Assembly (NCBI RefSeq): GCF_030817315.1
Contig: NZ_JAUSZF010000001.1
Coordinates: forward strand, 3,367,001-3,431,000
Origin: Sphingomonas faeni
Lineage (GTDB): Bacteria > Pseudomonadota > Alphaproteobacteria > Sphingomonadales > Sphingomonadaceae
Direction: 5' to 3'
Length of the DNA: 64,000 nucleotides
Below the pieces are notes generated by a model. The model ran no database searches and was not told the origin of the DNA. It was given only the letters and a program-made list of their open reading frames with translations. Below, piece by piece: positions 18,288 through 26,248 of the stretch (the first letter of the stretch is position 1; each line of letters begins with the position of its first letter). The position numbers were made by a program, and so were the translations under genes.

Positions 18288-19748
18288 ATGATTTCGTTCA
18301 TCCGGAATCGTTCGCTGCTACGCGTCTCCGTGGCAGCGAGCGCATTGTGTAGCGTCCCGGCCACCGCGCAGTCCCCCAGCAGGACGGAGTTGGAAGCTCG
18401 CGTGCATCAGCTCGAGGACGCAGTCGCTCGGCTGGAGGCCAGACTTGCCCGAAGCGACGTTAGCCCCATCGCTTCGCCGGTACCGACGTCGGACGCGTCG
18501 GTCGTGCAGGTTGCAAACGTGCCGAGCGGTACTGCCAAAGCGTTCTCGACAAGCCGGCAGACAGTGCCGCCCACGCCCGACGGGTTCGTCGCGGAGCGCC
18601 CTCGCGATGTAACCGCCACGCCGGGACGCGACGGCTTCACGGTGGACGGGACGACGGTCCGGCTTACCGGACAGTTCAAGACCGTGGCTGCTTCCTCGCG
18701 GTACAGCGGGGGAGCGATGCCGACCGAATCCATCGGTCGAGACTTCTACTCGCCGGCATTCATCCCTGTCGGCGACCCCGTCGGCAGTCACGATACCGAA
18801 TTGGGCGCGAAGCAGACCCGGCTGACGATCAGCACTGCCACGCCCATCGGCAACCACGAACTCAAGGGTCTTCTGGAGATGGACTTCCAGGTGACGCCTG
18901 GGACTCAGGCGAACCAGCGCGTCGTGAACGGTTACAACCCGGGGCTGCGACGCGCGTTCCTGACCTACGGACGCTTCCTGGCGGGGCAGGAGTTCACTAC
19001 GTGGCAGTACCTTCCGGCGCTGCCGGAAACCACCGACTTCGTGGGACCTGCGGAAGGTACCGTCTTCGCACGTCAAGCCCAGTTCCGTTATACGCAGCCT
19101 CTTTCATCGACCTTGTCGTTGGCGGCGGCCGTCGAAAACCCGGAGACCGTGTACGCAACCGTCGCCGCGCCCGTCACCATCTCCTCGGGCAGCGACCCTG
19201 TTCCAGACTTCGCAACCCGGCTGAACTGGAAACCCGGGTTCGGCGAATTCTCATTGGGCGGCGTCGTGCGCAGGCTCACCGTCGGAACGGCGACCGGAGA
19301 TGCCCATGCTTTCGGGTGGGGCGTGTCCTTGGCAGGAAAGGTGCCATTCGGCGGCGGTCGCTACAATGACGCCCGCTTCATGATGACGGCGGGTGACGGA
19401 GTCGGACGGTATGTGGGGTTTGCGCTCGTTCCCGACGCAATCCTCGCGCCGACGGCAGGGGTGTTGAAGCCCGTCGAACTGACTGCGGGGTTCGCTGCAG
19501 TGCGGATCGGGCTGTTCGGAACGGTACGCTCCAGTCTGGCCTACAGCTTCCAGAACGGTCGCTATGTCGAAGGCTATCGTCCGCTCCTCGATACGAAATC
19601 CGCTTGGAGCGGAGCATTCAACGTCTTCGTCACCCCGTTCGAGGACTTCGACGTCGGCGTGGAATATCGCCACGGCAACCGGGCGATCAACAACGGATCA
19701 AGCGGCAACCTGGATCGAAGCGAGCTTTCGGTCAGATACACGTTCTAG
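18288..19748 (+). CDS. DcaP-like trimeric outer-membrane porin
   Basis: The 486-residue product has a signal peptide (cleavage after ATAQ), a short coiled coil (about 32-58, LEARVHQLEDAVARLEARLA), a low-complexity linker, then a beta-barrel from about residue 120 starting VRLTGQFKTVA and ending in the terminal aromatic SVRYTF. This layout matches DcaP-family porins, whose coiled coil trimerises the N-terminus. DcaP of Acinetobacter passes dicarboxylic acids. As last gene of the operon it would let the substrate cross the outer membrane. AAGGAA precedes the ATG. Confidence 0.87.
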   Translation: MISFIRNRSLLRVSVAASALCSVPATAQSPSRTELEARVHQLEDAVARLEARLARSDVSPIASPVPTSDASVVQVANVPSGTAKAFSTSRQTVPPTPDGFVAERPRDVTATPGRDGFTVDGTTVRLTGQFKTVAASSRYSGGAMPTESIGRDFYSPAFIPVGDPVGSHDTELGAKQTRLTISTATPIGNHELKGLLEMDFQVTPGTQANQRVVNGYNPGLRRAFLTYGRFLAGQEFTTWQYLPALPETTDFVGPAEGTVFARQAQFRYTQPLSSTLSLAAAVENPETVYATVAAPVTISSGSDPVPDFATRLNWKPGFGEFSLGGVVRRLTVGTATGDAHAFGWGVSLAGKVPFGGGRYNDARFMMTAGDGVGRYVGFALVPDAILAPTAGVLKPVELTAGFAAVRIGLFGTVRSSLAYSFQNGRYVEGYRPLLDTKSAWSGAFNVFVTPFEDFDVGVEYRHGNRAINNGSSGNLDRSELSVRYTF

Positions 19749-20050
19749 GGGCGATACGAAGAAAGGCCCAAACACCACGCTAACGAACGCGCGACCTGTC
19801 GATCCGATTCCCGGCGCCCCGCGAGGGATCGGGCTTCGGGAACGGCTGGCAAGCTGGTGTTCAACGCAGACTGCCGTCCTCAACACGTAGGCGTTCCACC
19901 AAGATGGCTGGACAGCGATGCCGGCGGCAGAAAAAACACCGTCAGGCAACCGAGCGCTCCAGGAGTTCGGCTTGTATCACGGTCTTCCGTCGCCATTCAG
20001 CGCAGTGACCCCGTGTAATGGCGTCAGCTATTGGCCGATCGGTCAATCGG
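19749..20050. other. Intergenic, no gene seen
   Basis: This region follows the porin and precedes an IS21-type relic. Short frames only. GCGCCCCGCGAGGGATCGGGC could form a weak hairpin, but no convincing terminator is seen. Confidence 0.3.
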
Positions 20051-20252
20051 CGTCCAAAAAGGACCCCCTATCAGCGTTCAGAAGAGACCCCCTTCGTAGA
20101 GGAGCGCTACGGTAATAACGGACCCGCTGTTCGCGCTGGTTGCGGCGTAGGGCGGGCGTAGCCCGTCCGGAGGCGTAACCAGCGCGAAGCGTTCCCTGGC
20201 CCGAGGGCTAGCTGCGGTGCTTGAAGCGCCAGCTGCCGTTGCCGGTTTCCAC
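20050..20252 (-). mobile_element. IS21-family relic
   Basis: Two signs of an IS21 element remain. First, GTCCAAAAAGGACCCCC and a related AGAAGAGACCCCC at 20050-20096 look like the repeated terminal sequences of this family. Second, the minus strand at 20252-20208 reads VETGNGSWRFKHRS then stop, the characteristic C-terminus of the ATPase helper IstB. The rest of istB and all of istA are gone; sequence upstream of the fragment is unrelated. It marks past transposition next to the cyclic-di-GMP gene. Confidence 0.6.
20130..20188 (+). repeat. Nested inverted repeat
   Basis: TTCGCGCTGGTT (20130-20141) pairs perfectly with AACCAGCGCGAA (20177-20188). Inside, GGGCGGGC (20150-20157) pairs with GCCCGTCC (20161-20168) with one wobble around GTA. 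A strong cruciform or RNA hairpin would form. It lies between the IS21 terminal repeats and the istB tail, so it is probably part of the element. Confidence 0.7.
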
Positions 20253-20679
20253 TGGTAGGGTCCTGGTCAGCGCCGAAGGGGCCCTCCCGCGGCCAAACGC
20301 TTCCGGTTCCGTTTCGAAGCCCTGATAGAGCTTAAGCAGGGTGCTGCTTGAGCCCCGATCTACACGCGGGGTCGAGGACAACTGAGATAGCTACACCCGT
20401 TTGCCTTCTCGGCGCTGGTACGGTTTTGGTTTGGCTCACGTCTCGGCTTGGGCGACCACGGGAACTGATACGCGTCGCAACGTGAAAGACTAAAAATCTG
20501 CGTTTATCTACCAAAATTACTCGTGCCGGACCTCAGCCTTAAAAGCCAATCCAAAGCATCGGGATCCAAGACGATTTGAATACGCGTAGTAACACGCGTC
20601 TTACAAGGTTCTTACCAAAACAGGACCACTCAGTTTGCTGGATGATTTAATTTTAAAGGAATTCAGGTTCTAAATACGC
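20253..20679. other. AT-enriched leader, no gene
   Basis: No coding region is visible. Composition falls from GC-rich to AT-rich toward 20690, unlike the flanks. The last 40 bases hold the promoter of the next gene. ACGCGT occurs twice near 20583-20600. Confidence 0.35.
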
Positions 20680-20685
20680 TATAAT
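20680..20685 (+). promoter_or_regulatory. Perfect TATAAT -10 box
   Basis: TATAAT ends eight bases before the ATG at 20694, so transcription would start at or within a base or two of the start codon, giving a leaderless mRNA. No Shine-Dalgarno is present. No good TTGACA lies 16-18 bases upstream. The alternative is that translation starts at a later codon. Confidence 0.45.
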
Positions 20686-20693
20686 GGCAAAAT

Positions 20694-22574
20694 ATGACCG
20701 GGCTTCAAACTTATTGTAAAGAAACGCGAAGTGATACCATAAGTATCCTACTTCATCTTCAAAACATTATTTTGCGAATGATTGCCAAGGGTACCAGCCT
20801 TGAGCCGACGTGTGGCGCGCTATGTAGGGAAGTGGAGCGGATTCTTCCTGAGGTGGTATGTTCAGTTTTAACCGTCGATCCGGCTGGTTTGCTTCATCCG
20901 TTGGCAGGTCCCAGCCTCCCAGGGGTATATTCCCAAGCGCTCGATGGCCTTTTGATTGGCCCCTTAGCAGGCTCCTGTGGCACTGCGGCTTACCTGAAAA
21001 CAGATGTTACTGTCACCGATATCGAAACCGACGTCCGTTGGGCGGAGCATAAGTATCTTGCACTTCCGCACGGCCTACGTGCCTGCTGGTCCAGTCCAAT
21101 ATGCGATACCGACGGCCGCGCGATCGCGACATTCGCTTTTTACTACCGCGACACCCGGGGGCCGACCGCGTTCGAACGCGAAGTCGTGGCGAACTGCGTT
21201 TATCTTACGCAAATAGCGATAGACCGACATGAGCGTGTTCTCGAACACGAACGCCGAGCATTTACCGACGCCCTGACAGGGTGCCCCAATCGGGCTGCCT
21301 ATCACGTCGCCCTTTCCAAGCTTGCAGGTGCTCCGGCCGGCAGTTGGGCACTGTTTGTCTTGGATCTCGACAACCTGAAAATCGTCAACGATACGTTTGG
21401 CCATCATGCAGGCGACAGGCTTCTTCAGATTGCCAGCCACAGGATTTCCGCAACTGTAAGCCAAGGCCAGACGTTCCGTGTAGGTGGCGACGAGTTCGCG
21501 GTAATTCTCGAATCTACTGATGCCCTGGATGATCTGGGCAGAACGACGGCTAAGATTTTAGAGGCACTCTCGATTCCTGCCGACTGCGGGGGGCATATTG
21601 TCGCCCCACGCGCTACTATCGGGGGCGCCCCGTACTCGCAGGTAGACTCCACTGTGGAGTGTGTTCGTCAGAATGCCGACTTTGCTCTTTACCATGCCAA
21701 AGAAACAGTCCGCGGCGGGTTCGTGCAATACTGGGCTGGGCTCCGGTCGACCATGACGCGGCGCATGGATGCAATCAGGGATTTGAGCTCTGCGTTACAA
21801 GAAGACCGGATCGAGGCGTATTATCAGCCCATCTTCCGACTGGACACGCGTGAGATCGTCGGGCTGGAAGCTCTTTGCCGCATGCGCGTTGGCGACGATA
21901 TAATCTCTGCGGCATCGTTTCACGAAGGCACTGCTGACGCACAAGTCGCGACCTCGTTGACTGCGCGGATGATGGCCCTTGTCGCCGCCGATCTGCGTAG
22001 ATGGCTGGATCTGGGTATTCCGTTTCAGCACGTTGGTATCAATGTTTCCTCTGCAGATCTTAGTGGCGGTGCCGTCGAACGGGTTTTAACCGCGGCGTTC
22101 AAAAGCGAGGGCGTCCCTTTAGATCACGTCATTCTTGAGATCACCGAGACGGTGTACATGGGACGCGGGGACCAAGTGATTCAAGAAGCAATAAGGGCGC
22201 TACGAGCTATTGGCATACGTGTAGCGCTGGACGACTTTGGGACGGGTTTTGCGTCGCTGACGCATCTACTCACGGTTCCCGTCGATATCATCAAGATCGA
22301 CAAAATGTTCGTGGACCACCTGGAACTCGATGGCGTAAGCGGAACCATCGTCGAGGGCCTTATCCGTACTGCGAAAAAGATGGGTATCAGGATAGTGGCT
22401 GAAGGCATCGAGACCGAAGAACAAGTTGATCAGCTTCGCGCGATCGGCTGCGTGTTGGGGCAAGGGTATATCTTCTCGCCAGCAGTCGACCGGGATGCTG
22501 CGACTGCCCTTCTGTTGGAACACGGGCAGCGTGCTTCGCGACGCGCGGACACAACAAAATCTACCCGCGGCTGA
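20694..22574 (+). CDS. GAF-GGDEF-EAL cyclic-di-GMP enzyme
   Basis: This is a 626-residue soluble signalling protein with an N-terminal GAF domain (about 18-178, with SCGTAAYLKTDVTVTDI and HGLRACWSSPI), a diguanylate cyclase domain with intact active loop FRVGGDEFAVIL, and a phosphodiesterase domain with EAL signature (GLEALCRM), DDFGTGFASL and AEGIETEEQ. Both catalytic motifs look active, so net output depends on the GAF ligand. No transmembrane helix. Codon choice is less GC-rich than neighbours, and an IS21 relic lies upstream, suggesting acquisition. The start is chosen from the first ATG after a TATAAT box; ATG at about residue 30 would cut the GAF domain. Confidence 0.92.
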   Translation: MTGLQTYCKETRSDTISILLHLQNIILRMIAKGTSLEPTCGALCREVERILPEVVCSVLTVDPAGLLHPLAGPSLPGVYSQALDGLLIGPLAGSCGTAAYLKTDVTVTDIETDVRWAEHKYLALPHGLRACWSSPICDTDGRAIATFAFYYRDTRGPTAFEREVVANCVYLTQIAIDRHERVLEHERRAFTDALTGCPNRAAYHVALSKLAGAPAGSWALFVLDLDNLKIVNDTFGHHAGDRLLQIASHRISATVSQGQTFRVGGDEFAVILESTDALDDLGRTTAKILEALSIPADCGGHIVAPRATIGGAPYSQVDSTVECVRQNADFALYHAKETVRGGFVQYWAGLRSTMTRRMDAIRDLSSALQEDRIEAYYQPIFRLDTREIVGLEALCRMRVGDDIISAASFHEGTADAQVATSLTARMMALVAADLRRWLDLGIPFQHVGINVSSADLSGGAVERVLTAAFKSEGVPLDHVILEITETVYMGRGDQVIQEAIRALRAIGIRVALDDFGTGFASLTHLLTVPVDIIKIDKMFVDHLELDGVSGTIVEGLIRTAKKMGIRIVAEGIETEEQVDQLRAIGCVLGQGYIFSPAVDRDAATALLLEHGQRASRRADTTKSTRG

Positions 22575-22920
22575 TTGTCTATTTAGCGGGCTTGCCGTTC
22601 CCATGCGGCGTGTTGTCGATGTGTGTATACCCTGCCGGACGTTGTGAATCAGACTGTACCATCAGGGTAGGTTTCGCGACTGAACAGGTGTTATCGTCTT
22701 ACCTTGGTAGGACAACGGAAAAGGCTAACCTGCGCCGTGCGAAGCAGGGAAGGGGAAGAGTGTCCTTTCGTGCTGCCGCTGTCGGCCTCAATCGGGCGAT
22801 TGTTCGCGCGTGAAGCTGTGTGGCCTCAGCCGCGGTTGGGTGTCCAACCTCACTGCTGATTGCGCCGGCCCGACTTTGAATGGCCGATTGGGAAGGGAAG
22901 TCGCCGTCCCGATACACGAG
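22575..22920. other. Intergenic, convergent
   Basis: The gap lies between the cyclic-di-GMP gene and a minus-strand membrane gene. Short frames on both strands show no domain. No clear terminator. Confidence 0.3.
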
Positions 22921-23220
22921 CTAGAGGATGCCGACTGCACCATCGGCCCAGATCGCCAAGGCAGCTATTGTTACTCCGCAAACGAGAGCCATCCGTAAGA
23001 CCGACTGGTCAACGAACCGAACAATCAGCTCAATCGCACAGCCGAAAAGGGCGAAAACGGCCGCACCCGCAATGAAATCGGCACCTGTCCAACGCACCTC
23101 GTCGGTGAATAACATCGCCACGGCGGGAAGCAGGAGTAAGACGCCAAGGATAACCCAAAGGGCCGGACGCCAGCGTCCAAGATTAGCTCCTCGAGAACTG
23201 GCCGATACAGTCACAGACAC
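22921..23220 (-). CDS. Small four-helix membrane protein
   Basis: The product is 99 residues: a short polar start, then about four hydrophobic helices (PALWVILGVLLLLPAVAMLF, FIAGAAVFALFGCAIELIV, VLRMALVCGVTIAALAIW and the tail). A central LFTDEVRWTGADF loop separates helix 1 from helix 2. I recognise this pattern from unnamed small membrane proteins of sphingomonads with a conserved acidic-W-x-x-x-DF loop, but know of no function. It is a single gene with no operon partner. Confidence 0.65.
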   Translation of the reverse strand: MSVTVSASSRGANLGRWRPALWVILGVLLLLPAVAMLFTDEVRWTGADFIAGAAVFALFGCAIELIVRFVDQSVLRMALVCGVTIAALAIWADGAVGIL

Positions 23221-23586
23221 CCTCCATGGACGCTACTTTCACATGCGCCTTGAATGTCTGCAAGTGGGCACTCTTGGCCGATCCAGCTTACTCGCGAGGG
23301 ATGGCATTTGGGGAATTATCCTGAACGTTGTGGGATTGTCCGTCTTGCCGGGGCCCCCTTTTTGGGTACGGGCCTGCTCAGTAAAAGACCGCTTTAGTAC
23401 GCAGCCGAACAGTACACCTGGATAATCCTGACTGTCATAAAAGGTCAGCATAACTGACACGGTTATGTCGTTTCGATATCATAGGCGAGGCGCTCGAGAC
23501 CGCAGATGGGGTCTCGCAATCGGTAGAGCAGCCTTTCCGTTTCTCAGAAAGCCTCTCTGCTCGTCCCTTTCGGAGTTGCTGGCCCA
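23221..23586. other. Leader of the TonB/PhoD operon
   Basis: No gene seen. CATAAC (23449-23454) and GTTATG (23462-23467) form a 6-bp inverted repeat that could be an operator. At 23522-23560 AGAGCAG...CTGCTC forms an imperfect hairpin; it superficially recalls a tRNA D-arm (GGTAGAGCAGCC) but no cloverleaf can be drawn. Confidence 0.35.
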
Positions 23587-26226
23587 ATGTTGTTCCTTTC
23601 GCCCGCCAGACGCGTCCGGTTGGTCGCGTCCGCAGCCTGTGCACTTCCACTGCTGTTCGCAGCCAGTACTGCAAACGCCGAAGACCCGACCGGTGATCCC
23701 GATCAGACAAAGTCCGACATCATCGTCATGGGCGATCGCGCGATCCGCTCGGACAAGGAGCAGTCGACATCGGTACGTGATTCAATCGTATTCGACGACC
23801 TCGAAACGCTGTCCGCCGACGGCAGCGTTGCAGGTCAGTTGATCCTGCTACCCGGGATCAGCGCGATCGAGGATGGCGATGCGCCGCGGTTCGTCAGCAT
23901 CCGGGGCATCTCGCCAGATCTAAACCAGACCACGATCGACGGGATCACGCTCGCGACGATCGGCAATGACGGCGAGGGATCGCGCAAGGTCAACCTCCAG
24001 CAGATTCCGTCCGAACTCGCCTTCCACAACGACGTCTACAAGACCTTCACCGCCGAGCAGGACGGCGCGGCGATCGGCGGCATCGTCGACATCGTCACGC
24101 GCAGCGCCTTCGCGCTGAAGCGGCGCTACGTGATGATCGACGGCTACGGCATCTATTCGTCGTTCAAGGGCGATGGCGGCAGCAACGCCGGCAACGGCAG
24201 CACGCCGCATTTCGGCGGTGGCGGCAAGATGGTGTTCGCGGACAAGTTCGGTGCGGGCGACCAGTTCGGCGTGGTCCTGTCCGCGCGCTACGAGAACCGC
24301 ATCCGCAACTCGCGCAAATGGTGGCAGGACACCAAATATTACTTCAGCGACGCCGGCAAGAAGCTGGCCGGCCCCGACGATCCCGCGTGGAACGGCATCG
24401 CCGTGCCGTACAACCATAGCTATGGCAGCTACACCAACCGCCTCCAGACTGCGGGCAGTTCGGCAAAGTTCGAATGGCGGCCGCTCGGTACCGACATCTA
24501 TGCGTCGCTGCTGGGGTTCAATTATCGTCAGTGGGAATCCTCGACGATGAACAAGAACGATTACTACACCAAGAACAGCGTCAGTAACCTGACGGCGGAG
24601 GGCGGCGGGTCGGACATCAACAGCCTCTATTCGCGCTATCGCTACGACACCTGGAACAAGGCGACCGTCGGCGTGATCGGCAATGTCGAATGGCACAACG
24701 ACCACTCGTCGTTGCGCGTTCGCGGCGGTTACACCCGCGCCCGGTACGACAATACGCAGCCCTATATCGGTGTCCGCGCCTATCCGACTGGGCTTTCGCT
24801 CAATTGGGCGGCGGGCAATGACGGCACCGGCGGGCTGCCTTACGTCACCGGGATCAACAAGCCCGGCCTGGTGCTCGGATCGCCGTACAAGCTCAGCACC
24901 GCGCAGACGACCTACCGCATGGCCAACGAGGGGCTGGCGAATGCGCGCGTCGACTATGGCTGGAACGCCGAGCCCGAGGACCGCGGCTTCGGGTTCGTCA
25001 CCGGCATCGAATTCCGCAACCTGGAACTGTCGCGCAACGTCGACATGACCGAATACAAGCTCGGCCAGGCGATGAACGATTATCTCTACGATCCCGGCTA
25101 TGTACCGGTCGGCGCGCCGCAATCCTTCCCCTGGGTCGATTACGCGCGGGTGAAGAGCGAGCTGTGGCCCAAGTTCGTCAAGGACGTACCCAATTCGACC
25201 TATGACAGCATCACCGGCGATTATCGCTATACCGAACGGCTGGTAACGCCGTATCTGTCGCTCCATTACGCCACCGACGACACCACGCTGGTCGCCGGCG
25301 TCCGCTACGACCACACGCGCTTTTCCGCGTTCCAGCCGACGATCACCGGCGGCACGGCGTCGGCAGTGATGACGCGAAGCAAGGGCGGGTACCAGTATCT
25401 GCTGCCGTCGTTCACCGGCATCCAGGACTTCGCCGGCGGCAAGAAGCTGCGGTTCTCGTACAGCCGCACGCTCGGGCGTCCGACGCCCGGCAACATCGCC
25501 CAGCCGGAATCGCTCAATTGCGGCGACGAGGACAGCGGCGGCGCGGATTGTTCGATCAGCCGCGGCAATCCCGATCTGCGCCCGCGTCGGTCGGACAATC
25601 TCGATGTCCAGTTCGAGCAGTATTTCCACAAGGACGGCATCATCTCGCTCGGTGCCTTCGCCAAGTGGATCAAGGACGACATCTTCACGCTGACGACGAC
25701 GCAGCTGATCGACGACGTCAACTACCGCGTCCGCCAGCCGCTCAATGCCGACAGCTCGCGGCTCTACGGCGTGGAGTTCCAGGCGGCCGATCACGACGTG
25801 AACCTGTTCGGCCAGCGGATCGATCCGTTCTTCAACGCGACCTGGCTGAAGGGGCGGATGTCGATCACCAGCGATGCCGGGACGCGCTCGCTGGACCGGC
25901 TGATCTACCAGCCAAAATGGATCGTCAACGGCGGTGCCACGCTGCGCCTGCCCGCGATCGACGGGGCGTTCCGCGCCACCGTCACGCACCGCGGCAGCTA
26001 CATGGAGGGCATCGGCGAGACCGCGCAGGACGACAACGGCCGCGCCGAACTGACCACCGTCAACCTCGGGCTGTGGCACCGCGTGACGAAACACGTGACG
26101 TTCAAGTACGAGATCACCAACCTGCTCAACGACCAGCCGAAGTTCCTGGTCGGCAATGGCCTTCGCTACGTCAGCGAAGTCGACGATTATGGCCAGGGTG
26201 CCTTCTTCCACATCATGCTGCGCTGA
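23587..26226 (+). CDS. TonB-dependent receptor
   Basis: This is an 879-residue outer-membrane receptor. The signal peptide ends near ANAED; a TonB-box-like IIVMGD follows; the plug (about 50-190) has GQLILLPGISAIEDGDAPRFVSIRGI and EQDGAAIGGIVDIVTRS; a 22-strand barrel fills the rest, with RFSYSRTLGRPTPGNIA and SRGNPDLRPRRSDNLDVQFEQYF, ending in aromatic FHIMLR. The PhoD gene starts 22 bp downstream, so the receptor probably brings in a phosphorylated organic compound or the liberated product. Start at ATG 23587 gives a good signal peptide although no strong ribosome site is seen. Confidence 0.93.
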   Translation: MLFLSPARRVRLVASAACALPLLFAASTANAEDPTGDPDQTKSDIIVMGDRAIRSDKEQSTSVRDSIVFDDLETLSADGSVAGQLILLPGISAIEDGDAPRFVSIRGISPDLNQTTIDGITLATIGNDGEGSRKVNLQQIPSELAFHNDVYKTFTAEQDGAAIGGIVDIVTRSAFALKRRYVMIDGYGIYSSFKGDGGSNAGNGSTPHFGGGGKMVFADKFGAGDQFGVVLSARYENRIRNSRKWWQDTKYYFSDAGKKLAGPDDPAWNGIAVPYNHSYGSYTNRLQTAGSSAKFEWRPLGTDIYASLLGFNYRQWESSTMNKNDYYTKNSVSNLTAEGGGSDINSLYSRYRYDTWNKATVGVIGNVEWHNDHSSLRVRGGYTRARYDNTQPYIGVRAYPTGLSLNWAAGNDGTGGLPYVTGINKPGLVLGSPYKLSTAQTTYRMANEGLANARVDYGWNAEPEDRGFGFVTGIEFRNLELSRNVDMTEYKLGQAMNDYLYDPGYVPVGAPQSFPWVDYARVKSELWPKFVKDVPNSTYDSITGDYRYTERLVTPYLSLHYATDDTTLVAGVRYDHTRFSAFQPTITGGTASAVMTRSKGGYQYLLPSFTGIQDFAGGKKLRFSYSRTLGRPTPGNIAQPESLNCGDEDSGGADCSISRGNPDLRPRRSDNLDVQFEQYFHKDGIISLGAFAKWIKDDIFTLTTTQLIDDVNYRVRQPLNADSSRLYGVEFQAADHDVNLFGQRIDPFFNATWLKGRMSITSDAGTRSLDRLIYQPKWIVNGGATLRLPAIDGAFRATVTHRGSYMEGIGETAQDDNGRAELTTVNLGLWHRVTKHVTFKYEITNLLNDQPKFLVGNGLRYVSEVDDYGQGAFFHIMLR

Positions 26227-26248
26227 TCTGCCGAACGGAGTTACGACC

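Noticed and set aside
23518..23560. tRNA D-arm-like GGTAGAGCAGCC
   Set aside because: No acceptor stem or other arms; an imperfect hairpin explains the resemblance.
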